A DNA stretch of 64,000 nt from Bacteroidales bacterium (GTDB lineage Bacteria; Bacteroidota; Bacteroidia; Bacteroidales; UBA7960), in contig JAAYLH010000009.1 in NCBI GenBank assembly GCA_012521995.1, positions 54,947-118,946 of the forward strand, read 5' to 3'. Position 1 is the first letter of the stretch. Every line of letters starts with the position of its first letter. Below the pieces are notes generated by a model that had not been told where the DNA came from, did not search any database, and was given only the letters and a program-made list of their open reading frames with translations. The position numbers were made by a program, and so were the translations under genes. Below, one piece after another: positions 11,972 to 22,412 of this stretch.

Positions 11972-13471
11972 ATGCAGCGAAAGTTTTTGAAAAACCTGGT
12001 TTTACTACTGGTCCTCAACCTTCTGATAAAACCATTCTGGATTTTAGGCATTGACCGAGCGGTGCAAAACACTGTAGGGGCATCTGAGTATGGCTTTTAT
12101 TTTGCCATCCTCAACTTCTCCTTTTTGTTCAATATCTTGCTCGACTTTGGAATCACCAATTTCAACAATCGAAACATTGCTCAGAACAACCATTTGTTGG
12201 GAAAGCACCTGCCCAATATTTTCGTTTTAAAGACGGCTTTGTTTGTCGGTTACCTGATCTTTTCCTTCGTGAGCGCGCTCTTTATCAACTACAGCAGCGA
12301 ACAGTTGCTCATGCTGGCCCTGCTGGCTTTCAACCAGTTCCTGTTGAGCTTTATCCTTTACCTGCGTTCGAACCTTAGCGGATTGCACTTGTTTCGTACC
12401 GACAGCCTCATATCAGTATTAGACAGAACTCTCATGATTATCATTGTTGGGGTGCTGCTCTGGGGAAATGTGGTGCAAGAGTTCAAAATCAAGTATTTCG
12501 TATTTGCACAAACCTTTAGCTATCTGCTGACGTTTGGCATTACCTTCATCATTGTCCTGCGAAAGGCAGGCACAACAATTTTCAAGCTTCACTGGGATCT
12601 GCCCTTTATGCTGATCATCATCCGCAGGAGCTTGCCTTATGCGCTGCTGGTGCTGCTGATGACCTTTTACAACCGGGTGGACAGCGTTATGCTCGAGCGC
12701 CTTTTACCCGAAGGGGCCAAATACAGCGGCATTTATGCATCAGCCTATCGTTTGCTGGATGCGGTAAACCAATTTGCATACCTGTTTTCTGTCCTACTGT
12801 TGCCAATCTTTGCGCGTATGATAAGCCACAAACAAGAGGTCCAGGGCATGGTGAGGCTGGCTTTTACCCTGGTAATAACCCCCGCGGTTATTGTTGCAAT
12901 AGGTTCTTTTTTATACGCAAGTGAAATCATGCATATGCTTTATCCAATTCACCCTGGGGAAAGCGCGTTCGATTTTGCCTTCCGCATGGATGCCTCCAGC
13001 CGTGTTTTTGCCCTTCTGATGCTTTGCTTCATTGGCACGTCTACCAATTACATATTCGGGACCTTGCTGACCGCCAACGGAAGTCTGAGGCAACTGAACC
13101 TGATTTCCCTTTCGGGAATGATCATCAATATTGGTCTGAACCTTTGGCTTATCCCAAAGCACCAGGCCATTGGATCGGCCTTTGCGAGCTTGGTGACCCA
13201 GAGCCTGGTAGCCCTCGCTCAAGTCATTGTTGTTTTCAGGATCTTCAGGATGAAACCCAAGAAGGCATTTATTTGGCGCCTGTTCATGCTGATTTGCGGA
13301 GCCTTGATCATTGGCCTCCTCAGCCAGTTGCTTCCTTTCCACTGGTTTGTTAACCTGACCATTATGGGTTTGGTTAGCCTCATGCTTGCCATGATGATCC
13401 GTTTCTTTCGCATCGGCCAATTTGTTCGCATCATGCGATTCGGTGAACAACCTGATGTCCAGTCATCATAA
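11972..13471 (+). CDS. Polysaccharide flippase (Wzx/MATE-like)
   Basis: ~14 hydrophobic segments; N-terminal VGASEYGFYFAILNFSFLFNILLDFGITNFNNR typical of oligosaccharide flippases. Confidence 0.85.
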   Translation: MQRKFLKNLVLLLVLNLLIKPFWILGIDRAVQNTVGASEYGFYFAILNFSFLFNILLDFGITNFNNRNIAQNNHLLGKHLPNIFVLKTALFVGYLIFSFVSALFINYSSEQLLMLALLAFNQFLLSFILYLRSNLSGLHLFRTDSLISVLDRTLMIIIVGVLLWGNVVQEFKIKYFVFAQTFSYLLTFGITFIIVLRKAGTTIFKLHWDLPFMLIIIRRSLPYALLVLLMTFYNRVDSVMLERLLPEGAKYSGIYASAYRLLDAVNQFAYLFSVLLLPIFARMISHKQEVQGMVRLAFTLVITPAVIVAIGSFLYASEIMHMLYPIHPGESAFDFAFRMDASSRVFALLMLCFIGTSTNYIFGTLLTANGSLRQLNLISLSGMIINIGLNLWLIPKHQAIGSAFASLVTQSLVALAQVIVVFRIFRMKPKKAFIWRLFMLICGALIIGLLSQLLPFHWFVNLTIMGLVSLMLAMMIRFFRIGQFVRIMRFGEQPDVQSS

Positions 13472-13581
13472 GGCTAGGTTTCAAAAAGCCTGAAACTGCA
13501 TTTTTGCTTATCTTTGGCGTGGCATAAATAAAACGCACTGCCTTTCGTTTTTTTTGTTAAACAGACCCAAACATCAATCAA

Positions 13582-14628
13582 ATGGACCAAAGCAAAAAGG
13601 ATTTTGATTCAACCAATGTCTTCCTCTTTGTCATCCGCTGGTGGAAGCATTTGGCAATCATTGGTTTTTTGGCTGCGCTTGCAGGGGTGATCTTCTCGGG
13701 ACCCCGTTTCATTACCCCAATGTATGAATCGACAGTTACTATGTTTCCCACCTCCACTTCCAGTATCTCCCGCGCAGTGTTGGGCGGCCCCGGGACTTAT
13801 GGACAGGACTTCCTGCAATACGGTGGTGTGGATGATGCCGAACGTCTGCTGCAGGTGCTTGGCTCGGTGGCTATCCGCGACCGGGTGGCAGAACGCTATA
13901 ACCTGATGGACCATTACGGCATTGGGTCTGAAGAACAATACAGGCGTACGCGCCTGATAAAAACCTATGCTGAGAACATCTCTTCACGCCGCACCCAATT
14001 CGGGGCTGTGGAAGTCTCTGTTCGCGATAAGGACCCTGTGATGGCGGCCGATATAGCCAATGCTATTGCTGCCCTTGCCGACTCAGTGCAGAACGAGATG
14101 CGTTATCAACGAGCCCTTCAGGCCTATGAAGTGGCTAGAAGCAATTATGAGGAATTGCGGGGACAACTGCGCGTGACAGAAGACTCCCTTAGAAAGGTCA
14201 TGCAGGCTGGTGTATACGATTTCGAAGGGCAGACCTCTATGCTTACCCAGCAACTGGCCATAGACCTTTCCGCCGGAAACCAGCGTGGGGTAAGGGCCAT
14301 CGAAGAGCGGCTTGATGCTCTAAGCGAAGGCGGCGGGGCTTATCTGTTTCTCTCCAACAACCTGCAGGCCATCAGCAGCAACCTGGTGGCGTCGCAGCGA
14401 CGAATGCAGGAAGCTAAAACCGACCTTGACAACTTCCTGAACTTTAAGTTTATTCTCGATCCCGCTTTTGAAGCAGAGCGAAAAGTATACCCCACCCGCT
14501 GGCTTATTGTATTCCTGTCGGCCTTCGGGGCCACCTTTATGGGGATCATTGCCCTGATGGTTTTCGAAAACCTAGTGTCGAAAGGCATCATTGCCGAAAA
14601 GAAATCCGCAGGGAAAAAACCTGAATAG
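13582..14628 (+). CDS. Wzz-type chain-length determinant
   Basis: Two terminal TM segments flanking a coiled-coil; MYESTVTMFP and VYPTRWLIVFLSAFGATFMG motifs. Confidence 0.8.
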   Translation: MDQSKKDFDSTNVFLFVIRWWKHLAIIGFLAALAGVIFSGPRFITPMYESTVTMFPTSTSSISRAVLGGPGTYGQDFLQYGGVDDAERLLQVLGSVAIRDRVAERYNLMDHYGIGSEEQYRRTRLIKTYAENISSRRTQFGAVEVSVRDKDPVMAADIANAIAALADSVQNEMRYQRALQAYEVARSNYEELRGQLRVTEDSLRKVMQAGVYDFEGQTSMLTQQLAIDLSAGNQRGVRAIEERLDALSEGGGAYLFLSNNLQAISSNLVASQRRMQEAKTDLDNFLNFKFILDPAFEAERKVYPTRWLIVFLSAFGATFMGIIALMVFENLVSKGIIAEKKSAGKKPE

Positions 14629-14629
14629 C

Positions 14630-16054
14630 GTGGAGGAGCAGCAAAAGCAAAAAATGCTTTACCGCTTCGGCCTGTGGTTCACAGTGCTGAACATCGTCCT
14701 GATGGTCAACGGGCATTACTGGCTTTCGGCCATTCCCATAGCACTGGGCATCATGCTGCTGTTTTTCTTTTCAATCGATAAGCTTCTGCTGATGATTGTG
14801 TTTCTAACTCCTTTCACCTTTAAGTTCGAGATTGAGCAATTAGGGGTCACCATCAATATGCCTACCGAGCCGCTTATTGTAGCCGCAATGCTTTTGTTCT
14901 TCCTGCGGATGATCCACGAACCCGTTTACGACCGCAGGGTGCTGCGCCATCCTATTACCATCGTTCTGCTTCTGAACCTGATCTGGATGTTCATCACGTC
15001 TGTTACCAGCGAACTTCCCCTGGTCTCATTCAAATATTTTGCATCCCGCCTTTGGTTCGTGGTTACCTTTTTCTTCCTTACCGTATTGTTGTTTAAGGAA
15101 TATAAAAACTACAAGCGCTTTCTTTGGTATTTCGGGGCAGCATTGGCCCTTGTGGTGATTGTGATCACTGTGAAGCACTCGGCCTTTAGCTTTGAACGGA
15201 TGGTGGGTACCTGGATTGTGTCCCCGTTCTTTAACGATCATACCAACTACTCTTCGACCCTTGCCCTAGTGGCTCCCTTTTTCCTGGTCATGGCCTTTAA
15301 CAAGGAATACAGCCCCCTGCGAAGAACCGGTGCAGCATTGCTTTTCCTGATCTTTTGCATGGGCATTCTTTTCAGCTATAGCCGTGCTTCCTGGTTAAGT
15401 CTCATGGTTGCGTTTTCAGGCCTGGTCATCCTGGTGATGAAAATTCCCTTCAGATGGCTGCTTGGCGGGTTTGTGCTCCTGTTGGCCACCGTCTTTACCT
15501 TTCAAACCCAGATCATCATGCAGCTGGAGCGCAATACCCAGGAGTCTTCAGGGGACTTCCAGGAACATGTCAAGTCCATTACCAACATTTCTTCAGACGC
15601 CTCCAACCTCGAACGCATCAACCGTTGGCGCAGCGCCTTCCGGATGTTTGATGAGCGCCCTGTCGTGGGATGGGGGCCGGGGACCTATCAGTTTGTTTAT
15701 GCACCCTTTCAGCGCTCAGAAGACTTCACCATCATCACCACCAACTTTGGCGATCTGGGGAATGCCCACAGCGAGTATATCGGCCCACTGGCGGAAAGCG
15801 GATTGCCCGGAATGCTTCTTTTTATTGCCCTGGCCTTGCTTGTGTTGAAAACGGGGGTAGACCTTTGGAAAAAAGCTCCGTCCCGCGAGATGCGGTTGAT
15901 GGCCCTGGGCATTACCCTTGGGTTTATTACCTATTTTGCACACGGGGTGCTCAATAATTTTCTGGATACAGACAAGGCCTCGGTGCCCTTCTGGGGTATG
16001 ATGGCCATGCTTGTCTCTCTGGATGCTTTTTACAAACCTAAAGACAGTGGCTAG
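14630..16054 (+). CDS. O-antigen ligase/polymerase family protein (Wzy/WaaL-like)
   Basis: Multi-TM; GWGPGTYQFVY...NAHSEYIGPLAESGLPG motif. Open frame begins 14591; GTG at 14630 or ATG at 14654 is the likely start. Confidence 0.85.
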   Translation: MEEQQKQKMLYRFGLWFTVLNIVLMVNGHYWLSAIPIALGIMLLFFFSIDKLLLMIVFLTPFTFKFEIEQLGVTINMPTEPLIVAAMLLFFLRMIHEPVYDRRVLRHPITIVLLLNLIWMFITSVTSELPLVSFKYFASRLWFVVTFFFLTVLLFKEYKNYKRFLWYFGAALALVVIVITVKHSAFSFERMVGTWIVSPFFNDHTNYSSTLALVAPFFLVMAFNKEYSPLRRTGAALLFLIFCMGILFSYSRASWLSLMVAFSGLVILVMKIPFRWLLGGFVLLLATVFTFQTQIIMQLERNTQESSGDFQEHVKSITNISSDASNLERINRWRSAFRMFDERPVVGWGPGTYQFVYAPFQRSEDFTIITTNFGDLGNAHSEYIGPLAESGLPGMLLFIALALLVLKTGVDLWKKAPSREMRLMALGITLGFITYFAHGVLNNFLDTDKASVPFWGMMAMLVSLDAFYKPKDSG

Positions 16055-16150
16055 CCAGGTGAAGAATCCTGAATTATCTCAAAAAGTCATGGACAGTTCT
16101 TTGGCAGCTAGGCATAAAACCTTAATTTTACTGCCCAAAATCTGCTTGTC

Positions 16151-16912
16151 ATGAACCATACCCTGAAGACCCTTCTGAGCCATAAAACCATCCGCAACTA
16201 CAAAAGCGACCCCATTCCTGATGATATGCTCAGCCATATCCTGGAAGCTGGCTTTCGCGCCTCCACCACGGGAAATATGCAGGTTTACAGCGTGATCGTC
16301 ACGCGTGATGAGGAAAGGCGCAAGGAATTGTGCCAACTTCATTTCGGACAAAAAATGGTGGAACAAGCACCTGTGTTGTTGACCTTTTGCGCCGACTTTA
16401 ATCGCTTCAACAAATGGTGCCGTCAGCGCGAGGCTGAACCCGGTTACGATAACTTCCTGTCATTTTTTACTGCCGCCATCGATGCGCTACTGGTAGCCCA
16501 AAATGCCTGTGTGGCTGCAGAATCTTTCGGTCTGGGCATCTGTTACCTGGGGACAACTACCTATCAGGCCGACAAGCTGATCGATTTCTTCAACTTGCCC
16601 GAAGGTGTGATGCCCATCACCACGGTAGTGCTAGGTTACCCCAATGAAGATCCCGAAAAGGTCGACAGGCTCCCGGCTGAAGGGGTGGTCCATTACGAAA
16701 CCTATAAGGATTATCTGGCCGAAGACATCGACCGCATTTATCACGAGAAGGAGCGCTTGCCTGAAACCGCCCGCCTCATCAAGGAAAATGAATTGGATAA
16801 CCTTGCCCAGATCTTCGCCTATAAGCGATACAGCAAAAAGGACAACCTTCAATTCAGCAAGGTGTTCCTTGACGCCATTACCGATCAGGGCTTTATGAAC
16901 CACAAAGAATAA
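16151..16912 (+). CDS. Nitroreductase family NAD(P)H-dependent oxidoreductase
   Basis: LLSHKTIRNYKSDPIPDDML, RASTTGNMQVYS, AAESFGLGICYLG motifs. Confidence 0.88.
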   Translation: MNHTLKTLLSHKTIRNYKSDPIPDDMLSHILEAGFRASTTGNMQVYSVIVTRDEERRKELCQLHFGQKMVEQAPVLLTFCADFNRFNKWCRQREAEPGYDNFLSFFTAAIDALLVAQNACVAAESFGLGICYLGTTTYQADKLIDFFNLPEGVMPITTVVLGYPNEDPEKVDRLPAEGVVHYETYKDYLAEDIDRIYHEKERLPETARLIKENELDNLAQIFAYKRYSKKDNLQFSKVFLDAITDQGFMNHKE

Positions 16913-16926
16913 TAAAGTGAAGGCCT

Positions 16927-17484
16927 CTAGTCTTCCGCTCCCTTTTCACCGATAAAATACTGCTCCTTGTGCTTGAAGAGCACGTTGAAGGTAGTTAGTG
17001 AGCCGTATATCCGTGTGATGTATTGTTGTAGGTTGACCTTCTCGTTATCTTCGAGTTTCTCGTTGCTGTTGATGCGCTGTTCAAGGACTCTCAAGCGGTC
17101 GCGCACCAGCACAATCTTATGGAAAAAGCTGTCGATGGGAATCTCCTTGGGCTTGAGTTCAGACGATGCAGGCTTCAGGATCAGGGTGCCTTTTTTCCAG
17201 CGGTCAGCCATTTCTACAGTCTCTGGAAAATCAACATAGCGCCGCAGCACCCCTGTAAATACCTTCTCCAGGTCTGCAAGGCTGATGGAGGGGGCTCTGC
17301 CTCCCTGATCCGTAACTTTCGATTCCTCCACAAGTTTCAGGCCCTGGAAATTGCGGGCAATTTCCTTGTCGCCGCGGTTCATGAAGAATATTGTTAGGGT
17401 CGTGAGATTGGCATTGGTGATTACTCCAAGGCCAAATTGCGAATGCTCAACTTTGGTACCGATGACAAAAAGGTCTTGTTCCAT
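16927..17484 (-). CDS. Conserved hypothetical with N-terminal GTKVEHSQFGLGVI (Tudor-like) motif
   Basis: Open frame with protein-like composition; motif similar to C-terminal segments of UvrD-like helicases. Confidence 0.6.
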   Translation of the reverse strand: MEQDLFVIGTKVEHSQFGLGVITNANLTTLTIFFMNRGDKEIARNFQGLKLVEESKVTDQGGRAPSISLADLEKVFTGVLRRYVDFPETVEMADRWKKGTLILKPASSELKPKEIPIDSFFHKIVLVRDRLRVLEQRINSNEKLEDNEKVNLQQYITRIYGSLTTFNVLFKHKEQYFIGEKGAED

Positions 17485-17507
17485 AGGATAATGATTGCTC
17501 GTTAAGG

Positions 17508-19031
17508 TTAGTACTTGAAACTGCTGCCCCCGATGAACTCTCTCAGGATGGAAGTAGGGGGGATGTCGGCGGGGTCAATGGGCTTGAATAGCGAAAGCAG
17601 TCGGTTGAGGCGCATAACCTCTTGGCGGATTTGTTCATTTGCGGCGCGTTCAGGCTTAAGGATGGCTGGCGCATAATGGGCAAAGACCGCAATTTCGTAA
17701 ATCAGCGCAGAATTGAAAATGGCGTGTGCGCTTTCCTGGAAAGGGAAAATACTCTTATATTCATTTTGCATCACATCGGGCCAGCGCGTGATGGTTTCGT
17801 TGAAGTCGTAACCCCTGAACAGGTGATCGCGCACCAATCGACGGATCAACCGGTGATCAGAAGTAGAGAAGGGCAGATGGTCATGGATGTTCAGGGTGCT
17901 CAGCGCAGAAACATATAGGCGGTAGGATTCAATGTCCATCACGTCTTTCCACATCTGGGGGTTCAGCCCGTGGATCCCCTCTACGATTACATAGGTTTCG
18001 GGGCCAATCACGGTGGCTTCAGGAGAAGGTACAGAACCCTTGCCGTCAAACATGTATTTGGGAAGGTGCACAGAATTGCCCGCAATAAGGTCGTTGATGT
18101 TCTGCCGGAAAAGCTCCAGGTCGAGGGCAGTGATCAACTCAAAGTTCTTAATCCCGCTTACAGGATCGTCAGGAATGGCATCGTGGGGCAAATAATAATT
18201 GTCGAGCGAGAGAATCAAAACACTTTTGCCCAACACCTTAAGCTCTATGGCCAGGCGGTTGGCTGAGGTGGTTTTTCCCGATGAGGTTGGGCCTGCAAGG
18301 AAAATGACCCTGGGCTTCAGGGGGTGGGATATGATGTTGTCGGCAATTCGTGAGAATCTGCGCGCCTGGTACACCTCAGCAATTTTGATGAATTCAGGAA
18401 GTTCACCCCGCGCAATGACATCATTCAGCTCGGCTACACTCGAAATGCCCAGTTGCATCATGGCTTCTTCGGTTTGGTCAAAGCGCCTGAAGTATTTGCT
18501 GTGCTCCAGCTTGGCAGGCATCACCCTGTCGAAGAAATCAGGGTCGGCTACAAGGAAAAACCCATCTTTGAAACGGAACAACCTGAAGTCTTCAAGCTTG
18601 TCGTAATGCTCCCGCAAGCTGTTGATGAACAGTTCACTCATTCCGTTGATGTGGGCCAGATGAAGGCCTTGCATGGCTTGGGGACAAACTCCCCTTGATC
18701 CCAGCAGGTGGGTGATGTCGCTGCGTTTGTTTGCCTCAAAATATGTAATGATCTGCTCTGGAGACAGGGACTCCTGGGTAATGCTTACCTTTTCACGGAT
18801 CAGCCTGTTCATTCGGGTCCTGATGCGCTGCAGGTCCTCATCCGTAGGCACATAGTGTTTGAAATATCCGTAAACTCCCCCCGGAATGCTGTAAGCAATG
18901 TAATAAGGCTCGTCTTTCAGTATTTGGGCGCTGGCCATGTTGAACAGCACCAACAGGGGTTCCATCAGGTTACGGAATGAAAGCTTGAAATATCCCGAAA
19001 GGGTATGTGCCTGGGGCTCGATCTGTGTCAT
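17508..19031 (-). CDS. Nucleoside (uridine) kinase family protein
   Basis: Walker A VIFLAGPTSSGKTTSANRL; ILSLDNYYLPHDAIPDD; likely start MTQIEPQ at 19031 (ORF opens at 19136). Confidence 0.85.
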   Translation of the reverse strand: MTQIEPQAHTLSGYFKLSFRNLMEPLLVLFNMASAQILKDEPYYIAYSIPGGVYGYFKHYVPTDEDLQRIRTRMNRLIREKVSITQESLSPEQIITYFEANKRSDITHLLGSRGVCPQAMQGLHLAHINGMSELFINSLREHYDKLEDFRLFRFKDGFFLVADPDFFDRVMPAKLEHSKYFRRFDQTEEAMMQLGISSVAELNDVIARGELPEFIKIAEVYQARRFSRIADNIISHPLKPRVIFLAGPTSSGKTTSANRLAIELKVLGKSVLILSLDNYYLPHDAIPDDPVSGIKNFELITALDLELFRQNINDLIAGNSVHLPKYMFDGKGSVPSPEATVIGPETYVIVEGIHGLNPQMWKDVMDIESYRLYVSALSTLNIHDHLPFSTSDHRLIRRLVRDHLFRGYDFNETITRWPDVMQNEYKSIFPFQESAHAIFNSALIYEIAVFAHYAPAILKPERAANEQIRQEVMRLNRLLSLFKPIDPADIPPTSILREFIGGSSFKY

Positions 19032-19240
19032 ACTATTGAATACAAAGTGTTTTGGATTTACCTTGTCAAATATCTTGCCAGGAAAAACCACCTGCAAAGA
19101 TAATGCTTTCGGGGCGGTTTTCCGATTACAAACCAACCCTAACCCTCCCCTTGATTTAAAAATTCAAATAATTCGCCGCCTTTGTTTAGGTTTTTGAAAA
19201 TGGTTCTTTAAATTTGTCGGTTGTAAACAGGAAAAGAGTC

Positions 19241-20248
19241 ATGTACCCAAATCCACCCAAAATGATCGATTTATCCACCACTTATATGGGCCTTTCGCTT
19301 CGAAGCCCCGTTATCGTAGGTAGTTCTGGCCTTACACGAAGCATCGACAACCTGAAGGAAATTGAGGCCCACGGGGCTGGTGCCGTGGTGCTCAAATCGC
19401 TTTTCGAAGAGCAGATCAAGTTTGAGATCCGTAAAGTGTTTTCCTACGACGATATGGTTAGTGCCTATACCGAGGCCGACGATTACATCCGCAACTATGC
19501 ACGCACCCATGCCCTCGACGAATACCTGAACCTGATCCGTGAAGCTAAAAAGGCCATCACCATCCCTGTCATTGCCAGCATTAACTGCGTAAGCGCTGAA
19601 GAATGGACCAGCTTCGCCAAAAACATCGAAGAAGCAGGAGCCGACGGCCTTGAGCTAAACATCTTTGTGGTGCCGTCCGACGTGGATATGGAAGGCAGTC
19701 AGTATGAAAAACTGTACTTTGATATCGTTGAAAAGGTCAAAAAGGAAATCAATATTCCCCTTGCGCTGAAGATTTCCTCTCATTTCTCAGGTTTGGGCAA
19801 TATGGTAAAGAAACTTTCGTGGACAGGGGTAAAAGGGATCGTGCTGTTCAATCGTTTTTTCAATCCCGACATTGACATCGAGAAGATGCGCATGAGCGCT
19901 GGAAATATCTACAGCACCCCCGATGAGATCACCACTTCCCTGCGCTGGATTGGCATCCTGGCAGGCCGCGTTCAGACCGACCTCTGTGCCTCAACAGGGG
20001 TTCACGATGGCAAAGGCGCCATCAAGCAGTTACTGGCAGGCGCCAAAGCAGTGCAGGTATGCTCTACCCTTTACAAGAACGGATTCGGGCAAATTGAACG
20101 TATCCACGAGGAAATGAAGGAGTGGATGTCAGGCAATGGATTCACCAAGCTTAGTGAATTCGATGGCAAGATGAGCTTCAAAAAGGGTGAACACCCCGGA
20201 GCCCTCCAGCGCGTGCAGTTCATGAAGCACTTCGCAGGGATCGATTAA
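19241..20248 (+). CDS. Dihydroorotate dehydrogenase-like protein
   Basis: IDLSTTYMGLSLRSPVIVGSSGLT; TIM-barrel residues LKISSHFSG, VLFNRFF; candidate starts 19241/19262. Confidence 0.85.
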   Translation: MYPNPPKMIDLSTTYMGLSLRSPVIVGSSGLTRSIDNLKEIEAHGAGAVVLKSLFEEQIKFEIRKVFSYDDMVSAYTEADDYIRNYARTHALDEYLNLIREAKKAITIPVIASINCVSAEEWTSFAKNIEEAGADGLELNIFVVPSDVDMEGSQYEKLYFDIVEKVKKEINIPLALKISSHFSGLGNMVKKLSWTGVKGIVLFNRFFNPDIDIEKMRMSAGNIYSTPDEITTSLRWIGILAGRVQTDLCASTGVHDGKGAIKQLLAGAKAVQVCSTLYKNGFGQIERIHEEMKEWMSGNGFTKLSEFDGKMSFKKGEHPGALQRVQFMKHFAGID

Positions 20249-20270
20249 GCAAATGAAGAATTTAAAATAA

Positions 20271-20303
20271 AAAATGGCCGGGGCATTTTCCGGCCATTTT
20301 TTT
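20271..20303. terminator. Bidirectional terminator between convergent genes
   Basis: Perfect arms AAAATGGCCGG / CCGGCCATTTT followed by TTT. Confidence 0.85.
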
Positions 20304-20308
20304 GATGC

Positions 20309-21028
20309 CTATTGTTGTGCAAAGACTTTTTTTAGCAGTTCAGTAACCCGTGCTGCGGGGTCCCGCCTGATTTTGGCCTCTTCTTCCGCTACCATGAGGA
20401 ACAGCCCGTCGAGGGCCTTGTTGGTAGCGTAGTCGGCCAGGTCGGTATTTACTTTGTTGAGGTTGGGTGATAGGGTGGCAATTGTATTGTAGGCGTTGGT
20501 CAGTTCTGCCCAGGCATTTTGGGCTCCTACGCTGTTGAGCGAACGGATCACATCGGGCTTAAACGCGCTGTAAAGCTGGCTGTAGGTCCTGTCGTGCAAG
20601 TAATTGGTGGCGGCGTTCTGTCCCCCGCGCAAAATGCCCCAAGCATCCTGAATGGTGATGTCGCGGATGGCATTGGTGAAAATGGGCCGTGCATTCACGG
20701 CAGCTTGCTCTGCAGCACGGTTCAGCCGCAGCACAAATTCGTTCAAAAGAGGTCTGAGCAGCGCCGAATTCTGCATGTAGTTCATGGCTCCCGCTGCCTC
20801 GGCGGGAAAGGGGATCTTAATGGCATCGTTGCCAAAATAGCCATTTTCCTTGTTGGTTGCCAACACCGCATTGACGGCGCCAATGGTCAGCGCTTCACGT
20901 AAACCGCTGGCTACTTCAGCCTCGCTCATGGGTAGGCTGATAAGTTCTTCACAACTATTTACACTCATACTGAAAAAACCGATGACCGCAAATAGCAGGA
21001 TCACAGGCCGGCTGTACAATCTTTTCAT
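20309..21028 (-). CDS. DUF4197 domain-containing protein
   Basis: Signal peptide; VASGLREALTIGAVNAV..., DAWGILRGGQNAATNYLHDRTYSQL. Confidence 0.85.
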   Translation of the reverse strand: MKRLYSRPVILLFAVIGFFSMSVNSCEELISLPMSEAEVASGLREALTIGAVNAVLATNKENGYFGNDAIKIPFPAEAAGAMNYMQNSALLRPLLNEFVLRLNRAAEQAAVNARPIFTNAIRDITIQDAWGILRGGQNAATNYLHDRTYSQLYSAFKPDVIRSLNSVGAQNAWAELTNAYNTIATLSPNLNKVNTDLADYATNKALDGLFLMVAEEEAKIRRDPAARVTELLKKVFAQQ

Positions 21029-21489
21029 AAGGCTCTTTATTAAAGGTTTATATTGTTCGTCGTTTCTCGATTTTCTTCAAATTTACCCATAATTCCCAAA
21101 ACTGTAATTTAATTTTTTCCCCCTGGCATCTTGGGTGCGCTTTTCATAAGGGTTTTGATTTGGCACAACAGTGCTTTATCAAATGGATACTCAAGCCCCG
21201 TCATTCATTATGGACCATCAAAGGATTATACCTGCATCGTTTTTTTCAATCCCCGATAAACCAAATCAATCATTTTGTCCCCATGCCTCTTCAGTTCTTT
21301 TTTGATGCGCTACTTCTGGTACTGGTTTGGTTTTTTTGAAGATGGTTCTAGTGTTAATTTCAAGCATCTAGATGCCTTTATGCTTCCATAAACAAAATGT
21401 AAACTTTTTTGTTATTCCTACTTGGCCAACAACTTACTCGTTGTCCTTTTGAATTAAATTAACTGAAAAACAGAAAATTAAAGAACGAC

Positions 21490-21954
21490 ATGTCGAAAAA
21501 ACAAGAAAGCAAAAAACAAAGCATGCGTCCCATGCTCGTTGCTTTTGGAATCATTGCACTGGCCCTTGGCGCCTATGCCATCTTCAGCAATACCCAAAAA
21601 GATGTGAATGAGGAAGTAGTTGTGGTAAACACCGAAGAAAGCCTGGTGACTGTATTGAACGAAGGAAACTTCAAGCAGATAACTGATCAGGGTGTGGTTT
21701 TGATCGATTTCTGGGCCACCTGGTGTCCTCCCTGCCGTATTCAAAATCCCATTGTGGAAGATGTTGCTGCTGAGATCGGCGACAAGGCCCGCATCGCCAA
21801 ACTTGATGTGGACCAAAATGGCCGTTTGGCTGCTTTGTATGAAGTGCGCAACATTCCAACTCTGATCATCTTTAAGGATGGCGAGCCTGCGCGCCGCTTT
21901 GTCGGGGTTACCCAGAAAGAAACCCTCCTTGAGGCCATCAACGAACTTCTTTAA
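21490..21954 (+). CDS. Membrane-anchored thioredoxin-fold protein (WCPPC)
   Basis: N-terminal TM; FWATWCPPCR; IPTLIIFKDG. Confidence 0.9.
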   Translation: MSKKQESKKQSMRPMLVAFGIIALALGAYAIFSNTQKDVNEEVVVVNTEESLVTVLNEGNFKQITDQGVVLIDFWATWCPPCRIQNPIVEDVAAEIGDKARIAKLDVDQNGRLAALYEVRNIPTLIIFKDGEPARRFVGVTQKETLLEAINELL

Positions 21955-21988
21955 TTACGCATCCCGAAACATTAATCAATTTTTTCAT

Positions 21989-22345
21989 ATGGAACATTTA
22001 ACTTTAGAATCATTCAAAACCAAAGTGTTTAACTTTGAAGAAAACAAAGAATGGAAATTTGAAGGCGAAAAGCCTTGTATCATTGATTTTTACGCCGACT
22101 GGTGCGCGCCCTGCCGTATGGTAGCACCCGTACTGGAAGAACTTTCGAAAGAATACGACGGTAAAGTGGATATCTACAAAATTGATACTGAAGCTGAGCA
22201 GGACCTGGCTGCCTTGTTTGGAATCCGGAGCATCCCTTCTATCTTGTTTGTGCCTATGAACGCACAGCCCCAGATGGCCCAAGGCGCCCTGCCCAAGAAT
22301 GCCCTCGAGCAAGCCATAAAGGAAGTACTCGCCGTTGAAAAATAG
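21989..22345 (+). CDS. Thioredoxin (WCAPC)
   Basis: FYADWCAPCRMVAPVLEEL; start at MEHLTLES inside the longer ORF opening at 21878. Confidence 0.9.
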   Translation: MEHLTLESFKTKVFNFEENKEWKFEGEKPCIIDFYADWCAPCRMVAPVLEELSKEYDGKVDIYKIDTEAEQDLAALFGIRSIPSILFVPMNAQPQMAQGALPKNALEQAIKEVLAVEK

Positions 22346-22412
22346 TTTTGGTTTGGTGGTAAGCCTGGTGCAGCTTCTGGCTGCCCCGGGCTTTTTTTAA
22401 TGAGAATCTACG

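Noticed and set aside
21355-21395. Palindrome GCATCTAGATGC upstream of the thioredoxin genes
   Set aside because: Short, isolated and without nearby promoter or regulator context; could be chance.
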